Of a stretch of 64,000 nucleotides of DNA, positions 1 to 10,000 are shown one piece after another; the first letter of the stretch is position 1; each line of letters begins with the position of its first letter. The notes beneath the pieces are model-generated. The model was given only the letters and a program-made list of their open reading frames with translations. It did no database searches and was not told where the DNA came from. Location: positions 310,001 through 374,000 of the forward strand of contig NZ_JACCBZ010000003.1 in NCBI RefSeq assembly GCF_013408825.1, written 5' to 3'. The DNA comes from Mucilaginibacter tundrae. GTDB lineage: Bacteria; Bacteroidota; Bacteroidia; Sphingobacteriales; Sphingobacteriaceae. The position numbers and the translations under genes are program-made.

Positions 1-1667
1 AGGAAATTATACTTTTTGATGATTTTCCAGGTTTCCTCGTGTGTTGAACCCCAGTAAGCGGCTACATTATCATAGGCGGTAACCGCGAATTGAGGATTAC
101 CCTGTGTAAATGGAATTTTTGAACTCTGAGGCCAATGGCGGGAAGTATCAGTTGGAGTATCATAAAATCCCCGGGTTTCCAGCGCCGACATAGTTTCCGT
201 AGCGATAAATTTTTGATTGGGATAATTCTTTAAAAAGTCGGCATATACTTCCTGGTGATAGTTTAAACCAACCAAATCCAGGGCACCTGATTGATAGATG
301 AAATTTTTATGCGGGTCAGATTCGCTTAATGCAGATGTAACCGGCCTGGTATCGTCAATATTCTTTACGATTTTAACCAGCTCCCGGGTTATTGAGATAC
401 CGGTGCTATCAAATTGTTCGCGGATCTCGTTACCTACACTCCATATAAAAACGCAGGGGTGGTTACGATCGCGGAGGATTTGGTCTGTCAGATCTTGTTT
501 GTGCCATTGGGCCCAGTCTTCATGATAATCGTGTTTAGTTTTTTTCTTGGCCCACATATCAAATGCTTCATCCATTACTAAAAAGCCCATTTTATCGCAG
601 AGGGTTAAAAACTCAGGAGCCGGCGGATTATGTGAAGTGCGAATAGCATTACAACCCATTTGCTTTAGAATTTGCAGCTGCCTTTCAATTGCACGGGTAT
701 TTACTGCTGCTCCTAACGCACCTAAATCGTGATGCATACAAACGCCTTTTATTTTCATTTGGATGCCGTTTAGAGAAAAACCCTTTTGACTATCGAACTT
801 AAACGAGCGGATGCCTATGTTAACGTTATAATCATCCAATAATTCATTTCCCTTAAATAACTGCAAAACAACTTTATATAAATAAGGATGATCTGTAGAC
901 CACAAAATTGGGTTTTGGATAACTATGTCTCTATCAATGGCATCAACCTGGTTATTAATTGATGAAGTATTATCAGCAACAACTTTACTCTTTTCATCAT
1001 AGATAACAGTTTTTAAATTCAGGTTTTTATCGGTAGATGATATGCCGGTTTTGATATTTACAGTTGCGCTATGATCACTGATTTGTGGCGTGGTTATAAA
1101 AGTGCCCCATTGTTTAAAATGGGATTTATTTACGGCAGTGAGCCATACATTGCGGTAAATGCCTGAACCGCTGTACCAGCGGGAGTTAGGCTGGTCGGAA
1201 TTGTCAACCCTTACCGCAATAACGTTTGTTTGATTGCCGAATTTTAAATAACCGGTAAGGTCATAATTGAAAGAGATATAGCCGTTAGGCCTTTTGCCCA
1301 GGTAATGGCTGTTTATCCAAACTTCGCTGTTACGGTAAACGCCATCGAAATTGATGATGATGTTTTTGCTTTTTGACGATAATGGTAATGTGAATGTTTT
1401 GCGATACCAGCCAATCCCTGTTGGTAAACCACCCTCATTTGCTGTTGAAGGATTTCTTTGGCTGAAACTACCTTCTATGCTCCAATCATGCGGCAGATCG
1501 AGGGTGCGCCATTTGTTGTCGTTAAATGTATTGCTTTTGGCTAAACTGTCATCGCCAAGCATAAACTTCCAATTCCTATCGAAACTTTCGACTTTACGTG
1601 CCGATTGCGCAGATGCGGTAAACCATCCTGCGAAAACAAAACTGATAAAAACAAAAAACAGCTTCAT
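1..1667 (-). CDS. GH2 beta-galactosidase-like glycosidase, 3'-truncated by window edge
   Basis: Secreted glycoside hydrolase of family 2, probably a beta-galactosidase acting on oligosaccharides in the periplasm or at the cell surface. The frame is open from an ATG at 1667 to the left edge with no stop, so about 555 residues are visible and the C-terminal beta domains are missing. A signal peptide (about residues 1-21, ending TASAQ) is followed by the GH2 sugar-binding domain (residues 25-190, with LDLPHDW and GIGWYRKTF), an immunoglobulin-like domain, and the TIM barrel starting near GVCMHHDLGALG. The acid/base pair N413-E414 lies in VGNEIREQ and the likely nucleophile E491 in TETMSALETRG. 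It is the last visible gene of the minus-strand operon, 9 bp behind the isomerase gene. The family is secure; the exact substrate is inferred. Confidence 0.9.
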   Translation of the reverse strand, partial: MKLFFVFISFVFAGWFTASAQSARKVESFDRNWKFMLGDDSLAKSNTFNDNKWRTLDLPHDWSIEGSFSQRNPSTANEGGLPTGIGWYRKTFTLPLSSKSKNIIINFDGVYRNSEVWINSHYLGKRPNGYISFNYDLTGYLKFGNQTNVIAVRVDNSDQPNSRWYSGSGIYRNVWLTAVNKSHFKQWGTFITTPQISDHSATVNIKTGISSTDKNLNLKTVIYDEKSKVVADNTSSINNQVDAIDRDIVIQNPILWSTDHPYLYKVVLQLFKGNELLDDYNVNIGIRSFKFDSQKGFSLNGIQMKIKGVCMHHDLGALGAAVNTRAIERQLQILKQMGCNAIRTSHNPPAPEFLTLCDKMGFLVMDEAFDMWAKKKTKHDYHEDWAQWHKQDLTDQILRDRNHPCVFIWSVGNEIREQFDSTGISITRELVKIVKNIDDTRPVTSALSESDPHKNFIYQSGALDLVGLNYHQEVYADFLKNYPNQKFIATETMSALETRGFYDTPTDTSRHWPQSSKIPFTQGNPQFAVTAYDNVAAYWGSTHEETWKIIKKYNF

Positions 1668-1676
1668 ATCAAACAC

Positions 1677-3107
1677 TTAACAAACTTGTACAACATTTAT
1701 ATTAAGCAATTGCCCCAGCTTGCTGATTTTTGAAGCGATATGCCCCACGCCTACTGCACAGTGATGGGCAGGGCCGTAGCTATTCCAATCATTTACAAAT
1801 TTTCGGGCACCTAAGCTAAATTTATACCGGCTATTGGTGTTGCCTATTTGCAATATCGGGCCTGGTACTGATTCGCCTTCGGCTACCAGCAATATTAATT
1901 TGCCACCCGCTTGCTCCACCACCGACAATAAAGTTACCGGGCCGGTTTTCACCGACATTTCAACAGATAAACCACGACCAACTTTGCCGTGAAATACTTT
2001 TAGCGGACGCACCTTAGTTTTGCCTTCGGCGATGGTAATATGACCGGGCCCATCATGCCCCATCAGTACTACATCAGCTGCGAAATCCATCGCGTAATAT
2101 TCTGTAAAAGATCCTCCGGCGCCAAAAGTGTCCATTATCTTCATGGCCTGCGCGTTCTTTATCTCGTATTCCCCGGCAACCGGTATACCTCGTGCTGTTA
2201 GCATCGAATTACCCAAAATGATAGAGCTAATAGTATCCTCGTTATCAAAATTGCCTTCCCCTTTATAATAGTAGGCTATTGAACCCAGGTTATACCGCGC
2301 TACCAGCTTATCGAGAGCCACCGAAGTCTTCGCTGCTCTTTCTAATTCCTCAATCGTGCAATCTTCCTGCACATCAAATAACTGATCAAATTCATTTATT
2401 CTGACGGCTATTTCCTCGTGCGAAACTTCTTTTCTAAGACTAGCTAACTCGTCTACTTCTATCAGTTCGATATGACCGCCAAAGGTGGCATATTGCTGCG
2501 TAAGGTCAGTATAAATATCCAGCATACCGCTGTAATAATGGCCCATGCAACCTAAACGATTATAAGCCATGGTATGTGCTACTTTAGCGGCTTGTACCCA
2601 TTCAGTTACTTCGTCCCAACATTCCGGGTCATCATTTAACATCCCGGTTATCTGGTGAAATTTAATGCCGGTGCGGTTAAATACGTTAGCAATTTCAGGA
2701 ACCGGGCAGGCAGAGCAGAATGCCAGCCACTCACCAGTCATTTTGGTGCAGTCCGTCATCTGGTTAAACCTTTCGTAATCTATTGATGCTTCAGGCGACA
2801 GGTTTAGGATAATAACCGGCACCTTGGCCCGCTGTACTACGGGCAATACCGTTGATGAAAGCGCATAGGTGGTTACATATAAAAATATCAGATCAACGTC
2901 TTCTTTTCTGAAGCGGCTTCCGGCTTCAAAAGCTTTTTCGGCTGTATCTATCAGGCCAAGATTTATGATTTCCGGGTGAATAGCAGATAGTTTATTATTT
3001 ACAGTGGTTAGATACCCTTCCAGCCGCTCCTTTAATCCGTCAAACTGCTGCCAGTAAGCATCAAGGCCAATACCAAATAATCCTATTTTTAATGTATTTG
3101 ATTGCAT
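1677..3107 (-). CDS. L-arabinose/L-fucose isomerase-family protein
   Basis: Cytoplasmic sugar isomerase (476 residues, no signal peptide) of the L-arabinose/L-fucose isomerase fold, expected to interconvert an aldose and a ketose with a divalent metal. Residues matching the E. coli AraA metal/catalytic set by motif are E313 (VAGEYEIKNA), E336 (FTEYYAMDF), H351 (LMGHDGPGH) and H448/H449 (GPAHHCAVGVGH), so it should be active. It is divergent from true AraA, and no ribulokinase or ribulose-phosphate epimerase lies nearby, so L-arabinose is not assured; L-galactose, L-fucose or a methylated sugar released by the neighbouring glycosidases are alternatives. It sits 11 bp after the propeller hydrolase gene and 9 bp before the GH2 gene, the only cytoplasmic enzyme in an operon of secreted hydrolases. 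Family confident, substrate unknown. Confidence 0.8.
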   Translation of the reverse strand: MQSNTLKIGLFGIGLDAYWQQFDGLKERLEGYLTTVNNKLSAIHPEIINLGLIDTAEKAFEAGSRFRKEDVDLIFLYVTTYALSSTVLPVVQRAKVPVIILNLSPEASIDYERFNQMTDCTKMTGEWLAFCSACPVPEIANVFNRTGIKFHQITGMLNDDPECWDEVTEWVQAAKVAHTMAYNRLGCMGHYYSGMLDIYTDLTQQYATFGGHIELIEVDELASLRKEVSHEEIAVRINEFDQLFDVQEDCTIEELERAAKTSVALDKLVARYNLGSIAYYYKGEGNFDNEDTISSIILGNSMLTARGIPVAGEYEIKNAQAMKIMDTFGAGGSFTEYYAMDFAADVVLMGHDGPGHITIAEGKTKVRPLKVFHGKVGRGLSVEMSVKTGPVTLLSVVEQAGGKLILLVAEGESVPGPILQIGNTNSRYKFSLGARKFVNDWNSYGPAHHCAVGVGHIASKISKLGQLLNINVVQVC

Positions 3108-3118
3108 GTTAACGGTGA

Positions 3119-4240
3119 TTATTTTTTGATTTTTACCGGAGGCGCGATATAATTCAATGTGCTTTTGCCCATATCTTTTGATGTAGCTACCGCGATACCA
3201 CGCTGCTGCGCTTTATTAACGGCACAGTAAAAATGATAAACTATACCTTTCCAGTATATCACCTCAGATTTATGCGCGAATTCATTATCAAAAGGCTCTG
3301 ATGCCTGTATTAGTTTTGCACCCGTCCAATCTGTCCAATGTACTAAATCATATGAGCAGGCAAAGCGGTTAAACACGCCGCCGGGACCAGTCTTCCAGAA
3401 TGCGCCAAAATAGAACATTACATAAACATCGCCTATCTTTTGAATATCAGGATCGCCGGTTATGCCGGGGCCATGGTTTAATACCGGGTCTTTACCATAA
3501 CGTTTCCAGTGAATCATATCATCAGAAGTGGCCATGCCAATACGTTCGGCTCCGCGTTTTTTATCCACACTATCGCCGTTGGCATTGTAATACATCACAA
3601 AAGGGTGCCCGGTAAGTTTTGATTTATCCCAGATAACGGTTTCTTTATATTGGGTATGATTATCCCACCAACTAACATAGGCATCGGTTGGGGTTAATAC
3701 CGGGTGATCTAAGCGATCCCATTGATGTACTGTTGTTGGATCCTGGCTGGTGTAAGCCATGCCTATGGAAAGCACACCTTTTTCATAACCACGATCATGC
3801 CCGCCAAAATACGACATCCAGTATTTGCCGTTGTATTTTTGAGGTTGATAGCTCCCACCCCATTTAGTATCTATGAGCGCCATGTAGCCTGCTTTTTGGT
3901 TGTTATCCCAATGAGTAGTATCCGAAAAAGACATGATACGGCCTATGGTATTCCAATGCAGCAGATCCATACTATTTGCCAGCCAGGTTTCGTAACCACG
4001 ACCGTTAAAAATGATGTAGGTCATGAACCATTTTCCATTCTTTCGGAATACAGTAGGGCAATCTGTTTTTTTGATATTGCTATCGGTTACCATCACCAAA
4101 CCATATTTGTAAGGCGTTTTTACCTGATCGTAAATTTGCTGCATTACCTTGTCGGGTACTTTGTTTATATCCGACTGCGCGTAGGTTTTATTTAAGCTAA
4201 TTATGCTGATAAGAGTAATTAATAAATATTTAATTTTCAT
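3119..4240 (-). CDS. Secreted five-bladed beta-propeller glycosidase (GH43/GH117-like)
   Basis: Exported hydrolase of the five-bladed beta-propeller superfamily (GH43/GH32/GH117/GH130-type fold). The ATG at 4240 (MKIKYLL) is preferred because it gives a proper signal peptide (about residues 1-22) and avoids overlap with the preceding GH78 gene; an upstream in-frame start at 4291 would overlap it. The mature protein shows repeated blade signatures: TDCPTVFRKNGKWFMTY, YQPQKYNGKYWMSYFGG, IGMATSDDMIHWKRYG, GDPDIQKIGDVYVMFYFGA and HKSEVIYWKGIVYHFYCA. Acidic residues in TDCP, KETV, GDPD and KSEV are candidate catalytic groups. At 373 residues it is a single-domain enzyme. In this operon it probably removes a terminal sugar from a pectic side chain. 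Fold fairly sure; family number and substrate not assignable by eye. Confidence 0.72.
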   Translation of the reverse strand: MKIKYLLITLISIISLNKTYAQSDINKVPDKVMQQIYDQVKTPYKYGLVMVTDSNIKKTDCPTVFRKNGKWFMTYIIFNGRGYETWLANSMDLLHWNTIGRIMSFSDTTHWDNNQKAGYMALIDTKWGGSYQPQKYNGKYWMSYFGGHDRGYEKGVLSIGMAYTSQDPTTVHQWDRLDHPVLTPTDAYVSWWDNHTQYKETVIWDKSKLTGHPFVMYYNANGDSVDKKRGAERIGMATSDDMIHWKRYGKDPVLNHGPGITGDPDIQKIGDVYVMFYFGAFWKTGPGGVFNRFACSYDLVHWTDWTGAKLIQASEPFDNEFAHKSEVIYWKGIVYHFYCAVNKAQQRGIAVATSKDMGKSTLNYIAPPVKIKK

Positions 4241-4250
4241 GTTGAATGAT

Positions 4251-7028
4251 CTATTTCTTGTCTGCAATAAAATCATAGGTTCCCGAGCCAACCTGTATTA
4301 GTGCCTTATTATTTTTGTAACCTAATAACTTGATAGCCTTAACCGCGCTAATGGATTTCCCACTCTCTGTTATTACTGCCTTTTCGCTTGCTGGCAGGTA
4401 AACGGTAGCAGTAGTATTCACGGGTATTTGAACCGTTAGTTCAAATTTCCCATTAGTCTTTTTCCAATCTGTGGCGATGATACCATAAGTTGAATCATAA
4501 GATGCTTTAGCGCTGGTGACATCCCCAACCGGTTCTGGCCTTATTTCGATATTTTTCATAGCAACATCGCCCGGCGCAGAACGGATGCCTGCCAATCCTC
4601 CGTAAAACCATTCCATAATATGACCGAGCATCAAGTGATCATTAGAAACCTGCGGCAAAGCGCCCCAAGATTCTGTTAGCGAAGTTGCGCCATGTGCAAG
4701 TTGATAACCATAACCGGGAACATCTGACCGGCTATTCATATCGAATATAACATCTGAACGACCTGCATCATCCAAAACTTTTAACAGATAGCGGAACCCA
4801 ATATCGCCTGCGGTTAAAGCATTTCCATGGTCGTGTAATTCTTTTACGATGTTATTGATTACAGCTTGCTTATTTTTTTGCTCCACCAAACCCATGTAAA
4901 CGGATATGGCATTGGCGGCTTGACTGCCTGTACCATACTCCTGAGTTTTTGAATCGAAGAAGGTTTTATTATAAGCTTGTTTAACCGTGACTGCTAATTT
5001 TTCATAGGCGATTGCATCCTGTTTTTTGCCTAAAAGATTGGCAATATTGGATACAATACTCAAATCATAATAGTAAAAAGCAGTAGCTGTGATGCCTTTA
5101 GGTGTTTGCTGCGAATACCCCGGCGCTTTCGGGCCCTGATCGTACCAATCGCCTAACCCTTCTGTCAGGATATGCCCTTTAGCCTGTTTGCCCAAATAAT
5201 CCAGATAGCGTTTCATCATATCATAATTCTGCGCAAGCACCTGATTATCCCCATACCATTCATGCACATACCAGGGCAGGATAATGGCATTGCTACCCCA
5301 TTCAGGAGAATCACGGAAGGGATCACCGAACTTGGTATACTCAGGTGCAATCTCCGGTATTAAACCTTCAGGCGTTTGCGCCTGGCGCATATCATCAATG
5401 CATTTTAAGGCGAGGCGATGAATGTCGAAATTATAATGGAGAGCATTGCCCACCAGGTGAACTTCTTCCAGCCAGCCTAATTTTTCACGATGCGGGCAAT
5501 CGGTAAATACGCTTGCCAAATTACTTTTCATCGCCCAGTCTATCAGCGTAAAAGTTTTGTTGAACAATTCATTTGAACAACTGAAAGAGCCTACTGTAGA
5601 TGCTGAATTGCGAGTATGCAAGCCTTTTATATCTAACATTACCGGTGACGATCCGGGGTTAGATTCTCCTTGCGGCACAGCTCCGTTTACCTGCAAATAC
5701 CTAAAACCGTAATAGGTAAACTGCGGGTGCCAGGTTTCGGGGCCATTGCCCTTTAAAATATAATCGTAATAATGCGGTTTACCTGAGCCTGTTTGGTTGG
5801 CGGTACCATCCTCGTGGATCAATTCAGCCGGAGTTATCCTAACGGTGTCGCCCTTTTTACCCTGTACTGTAATTTGCGGGATGCCCGATGCATTCTGACC
5901 TAAATCATACACCCACACGCCCGGACTTAATTGTTTTTTACTGATTGGTGTGAATTGCTGCATTACCCGCAACGGATCGGCAGCTTGGGCATTTAATTGC
6001 GGAGTACCATCTACAATTATAGCATTTTGCCATTTTGAATCATCAAAATTCACGGTATTCCAACCCAATTGCTCCAGGTTAGCATTATAATCTTCGCCGC
6101 CGTAAATGCTGGTGAAGGTTATTGGGCCGGGTGCTGCTTTCCAGCTTTCATCACTTACTAGACTGCCAGTTGTACCGTCCTTATATTCTAATACTAAACG
6201 ACATATCATTTTCGGATAACCGTAAGCGCCGGTCATTTTGCGGTAGCGATGATCGCGGGGTATAAAGTAGAAACCATTGCCCAGCATTACTCCCAGGGTG
6301 TTATTGCCCTGCACCAACTTTTCTGTCAGATCGAAAGGAACATACAAAGCTTGCTTGTCATACTGTGTCCATCCCGGGTCGAGAAAATGATCGCCAACTT
6401 TAGTACTGTTCAGGCTCATATCAAAATGCCCTAAACCGGAAATGTACATGGTGGCTTTTTTAAGCGGTTTGCTGATGGTGAACGTTTTGCGTAATAATGG
6501 GAGCGCATCATTATTCGAGGGCAAACCTTTAGGCCCTTTACCTGCGGGAAACGGCACCATTCGCATGGAATCTGGCATTTTAGCATAGGCTATCCATTTT
6601 GCGCCTTGCCAATCGGCAGCAGTTAATAAGCCCATTTGCCATTTAGTGATGATGCTCCACGCTGAATTATGGTGGTTATCTGAAATCATTACTTTCCAGT
6701 AATAAGTTTTTGCTGCTGATAAAGATTTGCCTTTATAAGTAATTTGTATGGAAGCAGATGACAGGACCCGCTTTGAATCCCACATATTACCTATGTTGTT
6801 GATTAAGGCTTCCTTGTTATCGGCGACTAAAACATGATAAGCGATTTGCGTAGTATTTCTTTCATCAGATTGTAGTTCCCAACTTAATTTTGGTGAGGTG
6901 GATTCTATTCCTTTAGGATCGGATTTATATTCGCACATCAAATTGGTCACTTTTAAACCTTGTGCAAATACCTGTATCGGCAGCATTAAAAAAAGCATGT
7001 AGAATCTTTTGATCATCATTTTTATCAT
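4251..7028 (-). CDS. GH78 alpha-L-rhamnosidase
   Basis: Periplasmic alpha-L-rhamnosidase that releases terminal L-rhamnose by an inverting mechanism. The 925-residue protein begins with a signal peptide (MIKMMIKRFYMLF...QVFA; starts at Met4 or Met5 are also possible). It has the GH78 N-terminal beta domain opening with CEYKSDPKGIESTSPKLSW, beta-sandwich domains with GLGHFDMSLN and QQFTPISKKQLSPG, then the (alpha/alpha)6 catalytic domain carrying DCPHREKLGWLEE around residue 508, where the acidic cluster supplies the general acid, and a C-terminal beta domain (MKNIEIRPEPVGDVTSAK). It lies 9 bp after the large GH2 gene and 10 bp before the propeller gene, so it is co-transcribed. The rhamnose it frees matches the rha genes at 29015-35070. 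Length and domain order are normal for the family. Confidence 0.93.
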   Translation of the reverse strand: MIKMMIKRFYMLFLMLPIQVFAQGLKVTNLMCEYKSDPKGIESTSPKLSWELQSDERNTTQIAYHVLVADNKEALINNIGNMWDSKRVLSSASIQITYKGKSLSAAKTYYWKVMISDNHHNSAWSIITKWQMGLLTAADWQGAKWIAYAKMPDSMRMVPFPAGKGPKGLPSNNDALPLLRKTFTISKPLKKATMYISGLGHFDMSLNSTKVGDHFLDPGWTQYDKQALYVPFDLTEKLVQGNNTLGVMLGNGFYFIPRDHRYRKMTGAYGYPKMICRLVLEYKDGTTGSLVSDESWKAAPGPITFTSIYGGEDYNANLEQLGWNTVNFDDSKWQNAIIVDGTPQLNAQAADPLRVMQQFTPISKKQLSPGVWVYDLGQNASGIPQITVQGKKGDTVRITPAELIHEDGTANQTGSGKPHYYDYILKGNGPETWHPQFTYYGFRYLQVNGAVPQGESNPGSSPVMLDIKGLHTRNSASTVGSFSCSNELFNKTFTLIDWAMKSNLASVFTDCPHREKLGWLEEVHLVGNALHYNFDIHRLALKCIDDMRQAQTPEGLIPEIAPEYTKFGDPFRDSPEWGSNAIILPWYVHEWYGDNQVLAQNYDMMKRYLDYLGKQAKGHILTEGLGDWYDQGPKAPGYSQQTPKGITATAFYYYDLSIVSNIANLLGKKQDAIAYEKLAVTVKQAYNKTFFDSKTQEYGTGSQAANAISVYMGLVEQKNKQAVINNIVKELHDHGNALTAGDIGFRYLLKVLDDAGRSDVIFDMNSRSDVPGYGYQLAHGATSLTESWGALPQVSNDHLMLGHIMEWFYGGLAGIRSAPGDVAMKNIEIRPEPVGDVTSAKASYDSTYGIIATDWKKTNGKFELTVQIPVNTTATVYLPASEKAVITESGKSISAVKAIKLLGYKNNKALIQVGSGTYDFIADKK

Positions 7029-7037
7029 TTGTCAGCA

Positions 7038-10000
7038 TTACTGCATCTCTAGTCCCGATATTATTAGTCCTTTTGCGTCAATAGCTGTTAATATCACCTT
7101 ATAGTTTCCTGCGTTAATACTACCATTAGTTAATGTGCTTACTGTACCGGATTTACCTTTTGTTAGTGGTTTAAAGTTTAATACTTCGCTCTTCATAATG
7201 GTTCCATCGGCAGCCTCTAACTGCATTTTAACCGTAAAAGTTTGCGAGCTATTGTTATAATACTTAAAGTTTAAATTATAGCTATCGGCTACACCGGGCG
7301 TAATGATTAGCGTTGCTTTTGCATCCGACGATCCTGTGAACCGTAAAACTTTTTTCTTATTTAAAGTATCCTGGATTATTCCATCGCCTTGAATTGAAGC
7401 ATTGGCAACATCGTACTTAATACTCCTTTTTAGGTCGATGGCAGGTTCGAGCGTGGTAACGGGTAGAACAGCCACGGTATATTTTCCGTTCTTGCCATAC
7501 TCGCCTAATGGAATTACCGAGTTCGCGGCATATCTTTTTTTATAAAGCGAGAAATCACTACCCCCGTTTTCATCTGTTTGCAGGGATAATCCTGTTGGCT
7601 GATAATCTTTTAACCAGTATGGCCGATCTTCAGCCTTAACATTCATAGCTATGTAAACATCGGCCGCGGCTTTTACCGAGAAGCTTATAGGATGAGCTGC
7701 TTTTACTGAAGTTTTAATCCAGTCAGCGCCATATAAAGCAGGTGGCAATTGGCTGAAGCGTATATCTGCATCAGGATAAACTTGCTGACCAATATCCATC
7801 CATGACTGTACTGACCATTTATTTTGTTTATCGCCGTTAAGGTTTTTGATGGCTCCGCCTGACGATGCTGCCGGAATTGCTTTTTGGTTTAATGTACTTA
7901 TAGCAATAGCTGAAATAATAGCTTCCCCAGCGGCGGTATGCGGAAAAGATATTTGCAGTTGGCCGCCTGTTATATGAACGGTAAACGTTTTTTTCAGCGC
8001 ATTATCAAAACCTGCTTCTTTCCAAATATCAAGGTCTTTTAATACCGTTTTATTGTTTATAGCGATGTCGAACAAGCGCCAGCCGGTGCAGTCCATGCCA
8101 CCGCCTATGCCGTACCAGGGCTCGGTAAAATAAAGTTCTACCTTATAATCGCCATCCGATACCGGGAATTGATATTTTAGTTTGTTCATCCCAAAGCGGT
8201 ACGACTGGAGTAGCTGTTCATCGTTGGTAGAGTGGATTATATCAAAGCTTCTTTGCTGGCTTCCGAAGAAAGCGGGCATGCCAGGGTAATCGTCAGTCCA
8301 TGACAGAGAACCCCAGGTTTTCGCGCTGGTTTTGTGTGCATCTGCCATCCATAAGTTGCCTTGCTTATCGGTATAATCGGGGCCACCGCAGTTTACGCGA
8401 TAGAGGTATTTGTAGCCTTGAGCAGGTTTGATAATATCTGAATTTCCTGATGACAGTTGCTTTAAATTTGGTGCTACTGGCAAGTGGTTTAAAACAATAT
8501 AATCCTTCGCTACGGCCTTACCATTTACATAACCTATGGCATATAGGATGTTGTATTTGATGTCGACATCATCCCATTGGAAATGGGTGCCAATGCCCTG
8601 CCGTGTCTTTTTGCCGAGCGAAATTTTTCCTGCATCGTTAAATAATTCAACTTCATCACAGTTGGAATAAACCGTAATACTATCTTTTTTAACCGGTTTA
8701 AGCCACCTGTTTGGCCAGGTGTGGGACACGATGTAAACCATTGGCTCTTTTGCCTTATCGGCATAATTGGCGCGGTACATGTAGAACGCATCGGTTGGCT
8801 GCCCCCAGATGGTGAATAACCCTTTGTAGTTGACCGGGCCTACACGATCAAGTTCGCGTTCTCCCTCGCCGCCTTGCACCCTGCCGGGGTTTTCGTGCGA
8901 GTAGAGCAGCCACATAAATTGACCCGCCGCTTTATCTTTTACAGATTCAGCCAGTTGGACTTTCTTTTCCAATAGCTGGGTCATACGATCTTCACTCAAA
9001 ATGGAGGTTTGCGCGAATGGCCCGCTTGTGTGTAAATCAAGGCTGCGCCATGCGCCGTACTCGCCTACTAAAATGTCTTTTTGTAGATCGGAAGCATAAT
9101 CTAATACGTTACCGCCATAGGTACCCGACCAGTTTTGTGGAACGTCCCAATCTGTTCCTCTGCCGCCATTACAGGTTGTTATTTTGCGTTGGGATGAGGC
9201 GGTTGGATCAAGGCTGCGGATGATTTCGGAACATTCTTTAGCAAAGTCCTCAGGTAAACGGCTTTCGTTTTGGAGTCCCCATAGGATTACTGACGGGCTG
9301 TTTCGGCGTTCGATTATCCAATCTCTTAATAGGGCTTTAAAGTTTTTCCTAAACTCTGGTGTATCATACCAAATATGCGCGGTGTACTGCGGCCACCAAA
9401 GTATGCCCAGCTTGTCCCAATATTTTTGATACTCCAGGTTATGTGGCTGGTGCGCATCGCGGAACGCGTTAAAACCGGCTGATCTTAGTTGCATCACCCT
9501 TGCCCTTATCTCCTGGTTACTGAAGGCGTGGCTATTGCCCATTAAATGCTCGTATTCGGCTATACCGTTGATGAATACAGGTTTGCCATTTAGGTAAAAA
9601 CGGTTATCGCCATTGTTACGGCCGATGGGCCAACTAATCCAGCGGATGCCATAAGGAATGGATGTTTGGTCGACCATGTGGCCGTTGATTGTTACCAGTG
9701 CTTTAACAGTGTATAAATACGGATTGGTAAGCGACCATAGATGAACCTGTTTTACTTGCGGCATGATCTGCTTTGCAATGGCGGTTGCATTGGCATCGAG
9801 ATTGATTACTGATTTTGTTTCGGCAACTACCTTTCCATTAGCATCAAATAGTTGGTTTGTAACCGTTGCTTCGCAAGGCTTATTACTATAATTTTTAACT
9901 GTTGTTTCTAGGTTTAGTGTGGCTGATCTTTCGGAAACTGTGGTATCATTCCAAACATGGATACCGAATGGTTCTACCCGAATAAGGTTGGTTATGATGA

